NCBI RefSeq assembly: GCF_009834125.1
Contig: NZ_CP047146.1
Span: 1,667,501 to 1,731,500, forward strand
From: Streptomyces sp. GS7
GTDB lineage: Bacteria; Actinomycetota; Actinomycetes; Streptomycetales; Streptomycetaceae
Direction of reading: 5' to 3'
Length of the DNA: 64,000 nt
Below are positions 24,636-33,384 of this stretch, one piece after another (the first letter of the stretch is position 1; every line of letters starts with the position of its first letter). The position numbers and the translations under genes are program-made. Under the pieces are notes generated by a model. The model did no database searches, was not told the origin of the DNA, and saw nothing but the letters and a program-made list of their open reading frames with translations.

Positions 24636-27600
24636 CGGGCGGTGTCCTCCCCGGTGTCGGCCGGTCGTACGGGACCTGTCGGACGGCTCGGAGACGGGTC
24701 GGTTGCGGCCTCCGGGGTGGGGCGCCGATACGGGGCGGCCCAGGAGGGGCCGGCACCGGGAGTCCGCCCGCGGGCCGTGATCAGACGCCCGGCCCGGGCG
24801 GGAGGGCCGGCAGGGGAGCGAGGACGGGAGTCAGGAAGGGAGTTGGGAGAGGAGCCGGGAGGGGAGCCGGGAGGGGAGCCAGTAGGGGGTTCGGTGGAGG
24901 TGTCGGCAGCGGAGGTGGTTGACGGGGTGTCATGAGGAGTCGGCGGTGGTGTGAAGGGGCGGAGGGGCGGGCCAGTCGGGGGTGTGTGGGTCGGCCGGTC
25001 GACTGGCCCGCCGGTCTCTGTGGCGGCTCCCTGAGCGCTTCCCGGGCCGCCGTTCGCTGCCGCTCCGGATCCGCCCGGCCTGTCCAACCCTCCTGATCCG
25101 CCGGGCAGTCGGACACTCGGGCGTCCACCAGGTGCGCCCGCACCCGTCCCCGCATCTCCGCCTGTCCCCGCATCTCCGCCCCGATCGCGTCGCGGCAGGG
25201 GAGGGCGAACGGTTGATGTCGTGGTCCGTGCGGACGGTGCTGAGAGCGCTGACGGTGTGGAGGGCGTAGACGGTGTGGACGGTGACGAGGGTGCGGAGCC
25301 AGGGGGAGTTCCGGACGGCGTGGGTAGGTGTGAAGCGTTTGGCGGGGCCGGGACCGTGACCACGGCTGCGGTCAGGGCGAGCAGGGCGAGGGCCTGGGCG
25401 GTGGCGCTGAAGGCTCCGGTGTGTTCGGCGACGGGGTGGCCCGCGCCCAGGGCCGCGGTGATGCCGGCGCCCAGCATGGCCACGAAGGCGAGGGGGGCCA
25501 GTACCCGCGGCCGGTAGCGGGCCGCCACGGCCAGCAGCGGCACGATCACCGCGTACGGGCCGGCCGCCATGGCGACCACCGCGGTCAGGGCGAGTGTGCC
25601 CAGGACCCAGGAGGGGGCGGGCGGTGGTTGTGGGGCGGGCGGCGGGGTGCGTGGGGTGCGGCGGATGAGGGCGGCGGCGATGAGTACGGCGACACCCAGT
25701 ACGCCGCCGATGAGGCCGAGGTCGTAGAAGGTGGCCGGGGTGTAGGTGAGTTCGACGGTGCCGCCGGCGCCGGCCGGGACGAGGAACGCCTGCTGCCAGC
25801 CGTCGACGCGGAGCGGGGTCAGCTCGTGGCCGTCGAGGGTGGCGTGCCAGCCGTCGTTGGCGTTCTCGTACATCTGGAGGTAGGCGGCCTGACCCGCGCC
25901 GATGGCGACGGTGCGGTGGTCACCCGTCCACTTCCCGGCAGTGACCGGACGTGCGGCAGCGGTATCGGGAGAGGGAGAGGAAGAGGAGGAAGCGGCAGAG
26001 CGGGCTTTGTTCGTCCTGTCCGTCCCATCCGTCTTGTCCACCGTGCTCGCCCTATCCACCGTGCTCGCCCTATCCGCCGTGCTCGTCGCGCTCGCGGTGC
26101 TCGTCCCACTCGCCTCCCCCCGTTGGAGCACCACGTCCGTCAGGGCCAGCGGGCCCTGGTCGCCGGCTTCGACGCGGTGGCGGCCGGAGGGGAGGAGGAG
26201 GCGGCCGTCGGGGGCCTCGTCGGCGCAGAGTTGGACGGTGATGGGGCGGCGGTCGGTGAGGTCGCGGACGGAGCCGCTGGCCTTGGTGGCGTGCAGGACG
26301 CCGTCGACGGCGAGCATCGGGCCCTGGCCGCAGGCGAGGGAGAAGCGTTTGCCGGGGTCGGGGCGCGGGGTGCGGTAGGAGTCGAGGGCGGGGATGTAGA
26401 TCTCGCTGAGGCCGACCGGGAGTTGCAGGGGCTGGCCGGCGACCGGGTTGTTGAGGGTGAGTTCCTTGACCTTGCTGATGGTGATGTCGAGGCGGTCGGT
26501 GGTGATCGGGTCGAAGCGGGCCTGGCCGTTCTCGTCGACGCCCGCGGTGGCCGCCCCGTAGGGGGAGTTGATCAGGATCTGTTCGGGGCGGGTGGAGATG
26601 CCGCCGGCCGCGGCCAGCACGATCTGGTCGATCTTCTTCTTGCCGGGCCAGCGCAGGTGGACGGTGGGTTTGTCGCCCGCGATCCAGGCGGTGGTCAGGT
26701 CGCCGTCGACGAGGTTGCGGGGGCTGAGGGACTGCCCGAAGCCGAAGCTGGTGGAGTCGGCGGTGGCGGTGATGCGGTCCTTCTGGTCGGGGGCGATGCG
26801 GTCCAACAGGTGGTCGAGTTCGGTGCCGGGGACGGCCAGTGCCTTGCCGGTGACGGTGTACGAGGCGCTGCGGCCGGTGAGGAACTGGCGGTGGAGTCCG
26901 ACCTCGGCGGAGACGGGGGACAGGCCGCCGGGGTCGCTGCCCCGGTGGAGGGAGATGGTCTGTGCGGGGGAGTCGGATGCGGTGGCGTCGGTGGGGAGTT
27001 GGAGGAGCCGGGTGACCTGGACGCCGGGGATGGAGATCTCGGAGAAGCCGGCGCCGGAGAGGCCGGCGCGCGGGGTCTGCGAGCCGAGGATGGTGAGTTT
27101 GAGCCAGGCCGCCTTCCCGGGTGGGGCGGCGATCTGCTGGCGGGTGCCGTCGGGACGGAGGGGGCTGTCGGCGCTGCCGTGGTCGGTCTGGATGCGTACG
27201 GAGGTGGGGGCGGCGCGGAGGCCGTCGCCGGGGAGGGGGGTGACGGAGAGGGTGGCGGGGATGTCGGTGGGCTTGGTGAAGGCGATGCGGATCCACTGGC
27301 CCACGGGGTCGCCGGCGCTGCCTTCGGCCCAGGCGGTGTCGGGGTTGCCGTCGAAGGCGTTGACGGGGTCGTACTGGGGGAGGTGGAAGAGCCAGTTGCC
27401 GCTGGTGGAGGCGGTGACGGAGGCGGCGCCGCGGAGGACGGCGGTGGTCTGGTGCTCGATGCCGGTGGTGGGCAGGATCTGCCGGGGCGGGCGGCCGGGG
27501 TCCTGGACGCTGTCGGGGTGGTTTCGTTCGTCGGCGGTGTAGGTGTACGAGGTGTTGCTGTTGACGAGCCCGAAGCGGGTGTCGGCGCGGCGCAGGCCGT

Positions 27601-29614
27601 CGGCGGTGAGTTGGAGCGGTGGGGTGCCGAGGCCGGGGTGGCGGTCGCCGGTGAGGACGGTGGGCCGGTTGCGCAGGGTGGGGTCGGCGGAGAGCTGGAG
27701 CAGGGATTCGGGGCCGCCGCTGAGCTGTGCGGTGCCGGCGACGGCCTTGGCGGTGGCCGGGCCGGGTTCGGGGATGCCCTGGGGGCGGTAGATCTCGACG
27801 GAGCGCTGGCGCGGGTAGAGGCCCTGGATCTGGACGGGGGCCTCGGCGGGGATCCGGCCGCTGGTCGTCAGGGGGCCGAACGCGGCGACCTTGCGGTAGC
27901 CGGACGCCTCCAGGGTGCGGGTGACGGTGCGCGGGGGGACGTAGCCGATCTGGTCGGGGTCGAGGTCGTTGCGTACCACGACGTCGTGGATGCCGGCGCG
28001 GTCCAAGTAGTCGCGGAGGCCCGGGACTTCGGCTCCGGTGAGGAGGGCCTGCTCGACGGCGTCCAGGGTGCGGCGGGAGCCGGGGGTGCCGAAGGGGACG
28101 AAGTCGCGTTGTGCCCAGGGGGATCGGGCGAGGACGTCGAGGGGTTCGTCGATGGGGGAGCCCCAGGTGTAGATGCCGTGGGCGGTGGCGGGGACGACCA
28201 GGGCGCGGCTGCGCGGGGTGTGGGCGGCGAGCCAGTTCGCGGTCTGCTGCCAGTAGGCGGGCAGTTTGGTGAAGGCGCCGGGCTGGAGGACGGTGCCGGT
28301 CAGGTACGGCAGGGCGAGCGCGGGCAGGACGAGCAGCGCGGCGGCGGCCGGGAGGGCGCGGTGGCCGGGGAGGCCGCGTGCGCGGCGGCCTTCGGGGCCG
28401 TTGCGGCGGGCGGTGCCCAGCAGGTGGGCGAGGCCGAGGGTGAGTGCGAGGGCGAGTCCGGGGGTGAACTTGTAGATGTTGCGGAACGGGCGGAGCCAGC
28501 CGTTCAGCCAGTCCTGCCAGAGTCCGTGGGCGGGGCCGCCGAGCGCTCCGCCGTAGCCGGCGAGGGCGATCAGGGCGATGGTCAGGGTGGTCAGCAGCAG
28601 CCAGCGCCGTTCGGGCAGGTCGCGGCGGACCAGGCCGGCGAGGCCGAGTGCGGCGGCGAGTGCGGAGCCGAGGACGGCGAAGGCGTTGGCGGTCAGGGTC
28701 CAGCCGGCCGGCAGCCAGGGTTTGCCGAAGTTGAGGTAGCCGACCCAGTTGCCGGCGCCGCGCAGCATCTCGGTGGCGGACATGGTGCCGGTGGTGGTGT
28801 CGGCCTGCTCGATGAACGGCATGAAGTTCTCGCCGTGGATGCCCAGCAGGAGCAGCGGGACCACCCACCAGACGGTGGCCAGGGCGACGCCGGGCAGCCA
28901 CCAGGCGAGCAGGGCGCGGCGGCGCGGCCCGGTCCGGGACAGCAGGTACAGGAGGGCGGGCAGCAGGGAGGCGAGGGTGGAGGCCGCGTTGACGCCGCCC
29001 ATGAAGGGGATCAGCAGTGCCGAGCGGGTGGCGGCGGTGCGGGCGCTGTGGCGCGGGTCGGTGAGCGGCAGCAGGACCCAGGGCAGCAGGGCGCCGGGCA
29101 GGGCGGCGGCGGAGGTGGAGCCGATGACGAGGGTGAAGGTCGGCCACAGGGCGTAGCAGGCGGCGGCGAGGAGCCGGGTGGGCGGGGTGCCGAAGCGGAG
29201 CCGTTCGGCGAGTCGTAACGCGCCCCAGAACGCGGCGGTGACGATCAGCGACATCCACAGCCGTTCGGCGAGCCAGACGGGCAGGTGGACGAGGTGGGTC
29301 AGGCCGTAGTACGGGAGGGTGGGGAAGGCGTAGCCGAAGTACTGGTCGGCGATGCCGCCGAACCCGGCGCGGTCGTGCCAGAGTTGGCCGAGGTCGCCGA
29401 GGAACGCCCAGGGGTCGGTGGTCACCCCGAGTTTGGTCTCGAAGGTCATCCTGCCGGGGGCGGGGGCCAGGAATCCGGCCAGGACGGCGGCCCAGAACGC
29501 GAACGGCCAGCGCCGGCGGCGGGGTCCGTCGGGTGGTGGGGCGGGGGCGGTGGCCGGGTTGCCTCCGGCGTCCGGTGAGCCCGGTGACAGGTACATCTTC
29601 AGCGTCTGGGTCAT
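24632..29614 (-). CDS. AftD-like alpha-(1->3)-arabinofuranosyltransferase, multi-membrane-pass
   Basis: About 1660 residues, the largest gene here. The N-terminal 450 residues hold a GT-C membrane domain (about 11 helices; early acidic loop TFETKLGVTTDPWAFLGDL, then HLVHLPVWLAERLW). A long extracytoplasmic part has carbohydrate-binding-like segments (NAFDGNPDTAWAEG, NLVDGDLTTAWIAGD) as in AftD/DUF3367 proteins, followed by three or four C-terminal helices and a Pro/Ser-rich cytoplasmic tail. In mycobacteria AftD adds arabinofuranose to arabinan in the cell wall; the donor is decaprenyl-phosphoryl-arabinose. Streptomyces has no arabinogalactan of that type, so the acceptor is open. A TTA codon lies at 29218-29216. 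Both ends overlap neighbours by 4 bp. Confidence 0.85.
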   Translation of the reverse strand: MTQTLKMYLSPGSPDAGGNPATAPAPPPDGPRRRRWPFAFWAAVLAGFLAPAPGRMTFETKLGVTTDPWAFLGDLGQLWHDRAGFGGIADQYFGYAFPTLPYYGLTHLVHLPVWLAERLWMSLIVTAAFWGALRLAERLRFGTPPTRLLAAACYALWPTFTLVIGSTSAAALPGALLPWVLLPLTDPRHSARTAATRSALLIPFMGGVNAASTLASLLPALLYLLSRTGPRRRALLAWWLPGVALATVWWVVPLLLLGIHGENFMPFIEQADTTTGTMSATEMLRGAGNWVGYLNFGKPWLPAGWTLTANAFAVLGSALAAALGLAGLVRRDLPERRWLLLTTLTIALIALAGYGGALGGPAHGLWQDWLNGWLRPFRNIYKFTPGLALALTLGLAHLLGTARRNGPEGRRARGLPGHRALPAAAALLVLPALALPYLTGTVLQPGAFTKLPAYWQQTANWLAAHTPRSRALVVPATAHGIYTWGSPIDEPLDVLARSPWAQRDFVPFGTPGSRRTLDAVEQALLTGAEVPGLRDYLDRAGIHDVVVRNDLDPDQIGYVPPRTVTRTLEASGYRKVAAFGPLTTSGRIPAEAPVQIQGLYPRQRSVEIYRPQGIPEPGPATAKAVAGTAQLSGGPESLLQLSADPTLRNRPTVLTGDRHPGLGTPPLQLTADGLRRADTRFGLVNSNTSYTYTADERNHPDSVQDPGRPPRQILPTTGIEHQTTAVLRGAASVTASTSGNWLFHLPQYDPVNAFDGNPDTAWAEGSAGDPVGQWIRIAFTKPTDIPATLSVTPLPGDGLRAAPTSVRIQTDHGSADSPLRPDGTRQQIAAPPGKAAWLKLTILGSQTPRAGLSGAGFSEISIPGVQVTRLLQLPTDATASDSPAQTISLHRGSDPGGLSPVSAEVGLHRQFLTGRSASYTVTGKALAVPGTELDHLLDRIAPDQKDRITATADSTSFGFGQSLSPRNLVDGDLTTAWIAGDKPTVHLRWPGKKKIDQIVLAAAGGISTRPEQILINSPYGAATAGVDENGQARFDPITTDRLDITISKVKELTLNNPVAGQPLQLPVGLSEIYIPALDSYRTPRPDPGKRFSLACGQGPMLAVDGVLHATKASGSVRDLTDRRPITVQLCADEAPDGRLLLPSGRHRVEAGDQGPLALTDVVLQRGEASGTSTASATSTADRASTVDRASTVDKTDGTDRTNKARSAASSSSSPSPDTAAARPVTAGKWTGDHRTVAIGAGQAAYLQMYENANDGWHATLDGHELTPLRVDGWQQAFLVPAGAGGTVELTYTPATFYDLGLIGGVLGVAVLIAAALIRRTPRTPPPAPQPPPAPSWVLGTLALTAVVAMAAGPYAVIVPLLAVAARYRPRVLAPLAFVAMLGAGITAALGAGHPVAEHTGAFSATAQALALLALTAAVVTVPAPPNASHLPTPSGTPPGSAPSSPSTPSTPSTPSALSAPSARTTTSTVRPPLPRRDRGGDAGTGGDAGTGAGAPGGRPSVRLPGGSGGLDRPGGSGAAANGGPGSAQGAATETGGPVDRPTHTPPTGPPLRPFTPPPTPHDTPSTTSAADTSTEPPTGSPPGSPPGSSPNSLPDSRPRSPAGPPARAGRLITARGRTPGAGPSWAAPYRRPTPEAATDPSPSRPTGPVRPADTGEDTAR

Positions 29615-30336
29615 GGCAACCGCCGGAGGATGAGGAGGAGGTTCCAGGTGGCGATCTCGCGGACGCCCGGGAGGCGGGGGATGGCCTCGGCGAGGAAGGG
29701 GGCGTAGCGGGAGCGGGCGGTGACGACGGCGACGTCGTCCCGGGCGCGTACCTGGCGGAGGGTGCGGCCGATGTGGACGGCGAAGAGGTTCTCGCCGAGG
29801 GTGTGCTTGGCGGGTCGGCCGGTGCGCCGCCGGTAGCGGGTACGGGCCCGTTCGGCGCCCAGGTAGTGCCAGGGCGCGGTCTCGTGGCCGCCCCAGGGGG
29901 ACAGCCAGTTGGTGAACGCGACGTAGATCAGGCCGCCGGGGCGGGTGACCCGGACCAGTTCGCTGAGGAAGGTCTGGGGGTCGGCGACGTGTTCCAGGAC
30001 GTTGGAGGAGAAGCAGACGTCGGCGGCGCCGTCGGCCAGCGGCAGCAGGTAGCCGTCGGCGACCACCGCTCCTTGGGGGGCGTGCCCGCGGGCGGTGAGT
30101 TCGGCCGTGTCGGGCTCGAAGAGGTAGCCGTGGGCGCCGCGGCGGCGGAACTCCTCGGTGAAGTGGCCGCTGCCGCCGCCGACGTCGGCGACCACCGCGC
30201 CGTCCAGCGGGACGTACCGTTCGACCTGGTCGGCGGCGTCGCGGGCGAGCAGCCGGTAGCAGTGCTCCGGTTCGGTCTGTTCGCGCAGGAAGGCGCGGAA
30301 GAGGGCGTAGGACCTGCGCAGCGAGGGGTCGCGCAC
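29611..30336 (-). CDS. Class I SAM methyltransferase (Rv0224c-like)
   Basis: About 241 residues from GTG at 30336, with GGTGAGG five bases upstream. SAM motif AVVADVGGGSGHFTEEF (near residue 45), then VCFSSNVLEHVADPQTFL, VTRPGGLIYVAFTNWLSPWG and HETAPWHYLGAERARTRYRR. The SSNVxEH and GGHE-x-HYLG segments closely recall the mycobacterial protein Rv0224c as I remember it. The substrate is unknown. It sits between a GT4 glycosyltransferase and AftD, overlapping the latter by 4 bp. Confidence 0.85.
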   Translation of the reverse strand: MRDPSLRRSYALFRAFLREQTEPEHCYRLLARDAADQVERYVPLDGAVVADVGGGSGHFTEEFRRRGAHGYLFEPDTAELTARGHAPQGAVVADGYLLPLADGAADVCFSSNVLEHVADPQTFLSELVRVTRPGGLIYVAFTNWLSPWGGHETAPWHYLGAERARTRYRRRTGRPAKHTLGENLFAVHIGRTLRQVRARDDVAVVTARSRYAPFLAEAIPRLPGVREIATWNLLLILRRLP

Positions 30337-30344
30337 GGCGGGCC

Positions 30345-31628
30345 TCACCGGCCGGGCGGGGTGTGGCGGACCGCCTCCGCGGCGACTGCGCGGAAGCTGC
30401 GGACGGTGCGGCTCCATCGGAAGCGGGCGGCGCGCTGGGCCGCGGCCAGGCCGAGGGCGTTCCGCCGCCGGGCGCTCAGGGCGAGGGTGCACCAGTGCGC
30501 GGCGAACGCGCTCTCGCCGCGCGCCAGCAGGCCGGTGACCCCGTCCTCGACGGAGTCCCGCAGTCCGGGGATGTCGAAGCCCACGGCGGGGGTGCGGCGC
30601 GCGGCGGCCTCCATCACCACCAGGCCCCATCCTTCGACGACCGAGGGGTGCAGCAGCAGCCAGGCGGAGCACAGCAGTTGGTGTTTGCGTTGTTCGGAGA
30701 TCCGCCCGGTGAAGGTGACGTCCGGGCCGGCCAGGGCCGCCAGCCGGTCGCGTTCCGGTCCGTCGCCGACGATCACCAGCCGGCCGCCGGTCACCGGCCG
30801 CACCCGTTCCCAGAGCCGCAGCAGCAGGTCGATCCGCTTGTACTCGACGAGCCGGCCCATGGCCAGGAACAGCGGCTCGGGGGCCTTGGGGGCGAGCGGC
30901 CCCGGTTCGGCAACGCCGTTGTGGACGAGCCGGATCCGGTCCGGGGCGACGCCCAGGTCGTGCAGTGCGGACGCGGTGGAGCCGGAGACGGCGACCATCA
31001 GGTTGCGGCGGTGGGTGCCGGCCAGCGCCCAGTGCTCCAGGCGGCGGCCGAGCCGGGCCGCGGGCGCCGGGTAGCGCATCCCCCACAGGTCCGTGTGGAC
31101 GTGGTTGACCAGGCACAGCGTCGGGCCGCGGTGCCACAGCGGCGCCAGGTACGGCATGCCGTTGCAGACCTCGACCAGCAGGTCGCAGGCCCCGACGTGG
31201 CGCGCCAACCGGCCGGGGGCGCGCAGGAAGTGGGCGGCGTCGCCGCCCGCGGACACCACCCGGTAGCGGCGGGTGGGGGCACCTCCCTGGTCATGGGGGT
31301 CCCCCCGGTCGAGCGCAGTCGAGAGTGGGGGAGCAGTCGAGAGTGGGGGAGGAGCCGAGACCTTGGGGGAGACGGGCCCGCCGCACAGCAGGGTGACGTC
31401 GTGGCCGTACGCGGTGAGCCCGTCGGCGATCCGGTCCACCAGCAGTTCGGAGCCGCCGGCGGCGGGGTTGCCCAGGTCGCGGCGGGCCAGGAAGACGATG
31501 CGGCGGGGGAGCGGGGGTGCGCCGGCGGCCGGGGCCGCGGCCGGCGCGGGGGGTGCGGGTGGTGCGAGCGGGCCCGCCGCGGGGGGAGCGGCGGGCGGGG
31601 CGGGGGAGGCGGGGACATGCTGGGGCAT
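30345..31628 (-). CDS. GT4 family glycosyltransferase
   Basis: About 427 residues. After an Ala/Pro-rich leader of about 40 residues comes IVFLARRDLGNPAAGGSELLVDRIADGL, an N-domain typical of GT-B enzymes. VAVSGSTASALHDLGVAPDR and the donor-site signature EGWGLVVMEAAARRTPAVGFD (broken here for length: EGWGLVVMEAAARRT then PAVGFD) place it in family GT4. In mycobacteria the equivalent position is held by Rv0225. It is cytoplasmic and uses a nucleotide sugar. A repeat element at 31275-31371 is read in frame near residues 87-119 and is unlikely to be ancestral. The start ATG at 31628 has only a weak GGAT site. Confidence 0.82.
   Translation of the reverse strand: MPQHVPASPAPPAAPPAAGPLAPPAPPAPAAAPAAGAPPLPRRIVFLARRDLGNPAAGGSELLVDRIADGLTAYGHDVTLLCGGPVSPKVSAPPPLSTAPPLSTALDRGDPHDQGGAPTRRYRVVSAGGDAAHFLRAPGRLARHVGACDLLVEVCNGMPYLAPLWHRGPTLCLVNHVHTDLWGMRYPAPAARLGRRLEHWALAGTHRRNLMVAVSGSTASALHDLGVAPDRIRLVHNGVAEPGPLAPKAPEPLFLAMGRLVEYKRIDLLLRLWERVRPVTGGRLVIVGDGPERDRLAALAGPDVTFTGRISEQRKHQLLCSAWLLLHPSVVEGWGLVVMEAAARRTPAVGFDIPGLRDSVEDGVTGLLARGESAFAAHWCTLALSARRRNALGLAAAQRAARFRWSRTVRSFRAVAAEAVRHTPPGR
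31275..31371. repeat. REP-like repeat element inside the GT4 gene
   Basis: The stretch contains GGGGGTCCCCCC hairpin sequence followed by cggtcgagcgcagtcgagag and a tandem 18-bp unit agtcgagagtgggggagc at 31317-31352. This composition (ggggga/tcccccc hairpin next to a tcgag-rich arm) is what I recall of a short palindromic repeat scattered in Streptomyces genomes, mostly between genes. Here it lies in coding sequence, in frame. Confidence 0.65.
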
Positions 31629-31803
31629 GTGCGATCCAACTCGTCTCAGGGTGCGGTACCGGTGGTGGGGGGACGTACTGCGTGCTGAGTCGTGCGGGTC
31701 GTGCAGCGTGTGGGAGGCACAGTTTTCGCCGACGGACCGGCGGCGGCTACTCACCGGGATGACAAAATCCGGTCCGATCCAGGCCGCCTGTTCATCACTT
31801 CGC

Positions 31804-32793
31804 TCAGATCCGGCCACCCGGCCGTCTGCCCCGTACGACCAGCAGTCCGCCGGCGAGCGCGAGCACCGCGCCGGCGGCCGCGGCGCCCGCCGGCAGCGTC
31901 CGGCCGACCAGCGCCAGCTTGCCGCTGTCCGCCTTCGCCAGCCCGACCTGGGCGCGCTGCGTGGCGGGGGTGAACTCCAGGTCGCGGCCGCGCAGCAGGG
32001 TGACCGCGTCGTGCCGGGAGCCGGGTGCCCGCAGCGTCTTGTGCGGGGAGATCGACGCGTCGATGATCCGGCCGGTGCGCTGGTCGGCGACCAGGGTGAT
32101 CGAGGAGTTGGCGTACCACTCCTCGGCCTGGATCTGCCCTTGCTGCGGTCGTCCGACCAGCCGTCCGGGCACCTGCCGGCTGCCGGTCCGGGTGGCCGGC
32201 ACGGTTCCGGTGAAGCGGTAGCCGGGGTAGCCCTGCACCCGTGTCGTGCCGGCGAAGCGGAGCGGGACGGCGGCGCCGAGCGTGTCGTCCCACCAGCGGT
32301 AGGTCTTCTTCTGCACGTCGAAGGGGAACTTGAGGTACGCGTCGCCGTCATAGCGGGTGGGGGCCTCGCCGCAGCAGTGCACCGGGGCGTTGCTGGCCCG
32401 GTCGGTGACCCAGCGGCCGGTGGTCCACTGGAACGCCCGGCGCGGGTCCTTCAGGGCCAGCGTCGGCGGGGTGTCGACCGTCGTGGACACGTCCCAGACC
32501 GCCCGCCCGCTCTTCCCGCTCGCCGCGACATCGCCCAGCACATGCCGGGTGATGGTGATCCGCTGCCCGTTCCTGGTGGTCAGCGAGCCGGTGTCGAAGT
32601 AGCTGCCGGTGCCGGTGAAGACGGTGGTGACATCGACGTCGACCGGGGTGCGAGCGGCCCGCGGCGTGACGTACCGGACCAGCAGCGGGGCCAGGACCAG
32701 CAGGAACACCCCGGCGCCCAGGAGGATCAGCGACAGCGGTGAGGCGGTGCGGGGGGCGGCGGCGGGCGCCGCGGGGTTGCCGGATTCACGCAT
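31804..32793 (-). CDS. DUF3068 (PorA-like family) membrane protein
   Basis: About 329 residues from ATG at 32793, with AGGAG seven bases upstream. One membrane helix near the N-terminus (PLSLILLGAGVFLLVLAPLL), a large external domain with RITITRHVLGD and KFPFDVQKKTYRWWDDTL, and a closing helix (AAAGAVLALAGGLLVV) followed by a basic end. The KTYRWWD block is typical of DUF3068; the mycobacterial relative is Rv0227c. Function is unknown, but the family is confined to actinobacteria and linked to envelope loci. It begins the leftward operon, with a 175-bp gap to the GT4 gene. Confidence 0.82.
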   Translation of the reverse strand: MRESGNPAAPAAAPRTASPLSLILLGAGVFLLVLAPLLVRYVTPRAARTPVDVDVTTVFTGTGSYFDTGSLTTRNGQRITITRHVLGDVAASGKSGRAVWDVSTTVDTPPTLALKDPRRAFQWTTGRWVTDRASNAPVHCCGEAPTRYDGDAYLKFPFDVQKKTYRWWDDTLGAAVPLRFAGTTRVQGYPGYRFTGTVPATRTGSRQVPGRLVGRPQQGQIQAEEWYANSSITLVADQRTGRIIDASISPHKTLRAPGSRHDAVTLLRGRDLEFTPATQRAQVGLAKADSGKLALVGRTLPAGAAAAGAVLALAGGLLVVRGRRPGGRI

Positions 32794-33110
32794 ACGGGCA
32801 CTCCTGGAAGCGGTGAGGGGAACACGCCCTGGTGCACGTGCGGCGCCGCGACGCGGCGCCATGGGGCGGGAACGTAAGCGAACCCTTGACAGCGCGTCAA
32901 TGCCCTTCCACACTCGGCAGGCACCCCGACCGAAGGGGCGCCGCGCTGTGGGAACGCGTCGCCGCCGCCGGTCATGTGAGCCGTGAGGCCGCCCCCTGAG
33001 GGCCGCTGTGGTGTGAGCCGTACGCCCGTGTCGTGCCGTGCCGTGTGCCGCACCGTGCCCCCTCACCGACGCACTCCCGCCTCGGCTGCCGACGAAGGGA
33101 TCGCCGCGCC
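32794..33110. promoter_or_regulatory. Divergent promoter region of the envelope operon
   Basis: 317 bp between DUF3068 and the small DUF2613-like gene. It holds an inverted repeat TTGAC-AGCGC-GTCAA at 32886-32900 about 93 bp upstream of the DUF3068 start; TTGACA there can also be read as a plus-strand -35 element. Direct repeats of gtgccg(t) occur near 33030-33055. No gene is seen. Confidence 0.4.
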
Positions 33111-33257
33111 ATGCACCGAACGCTCGCCGCCGCACTGACCGCGCTGGCCGCCGCCGCCCTGGCCGTCGGCGCCGCGCTCGGCATCGTCGCCGCCCTGGAG
33201 GCCACCCCCGAGCAGCCGAACGTGCCGCTGGTGACCTTCGACCGGACCGGCGGATAG
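33111..33257 (+). CDS. Small DUF2613-like membrane/secreted protein
   Basis: 48 residues: one hydrophobic segment (TLAAALTALAAAALAVGAAL) and a short external tail TPEQPNVPLVTFDRTGG. GAAGGGA lies ten bases before the ATG. Size, single helix and position beside an AftD/DUF3068 locus match the DUF2613 family, which in M. tuberculosis is Rv0236A next to aftD. Function is unknown. A longer frame starting at 33033 is less likely because it lacks a ribosome binding site. Confidence 0.65.
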   Translation: MHRTLAAALTALAAAALAVGAALGIVAALEATPEQPNVPLVTFDRTGG

Positions 33258-33384
33258 GCGGTACGGGCGTGCTGACGAAGGCCGTTCGCGCCGGGGCGGA
33301 GCGCGGGGTGCGGACCGGGTCCCGCCGGGAGGCGGCGGGCCCCGGCGCCGCCGGGGAACGGGGGACGCCGGGGAGGGCCGCGCC

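Noticed and set aside
25421..29218. Very long plus-strand open frame (over 1200 codons) opposite the AftD gene
   Set aside because: It is antisense to a gene with clear domains; composition is Gly/Val/Glu-rich as expected of a high-GC shadow frame, with no ribosome binding site or domain.
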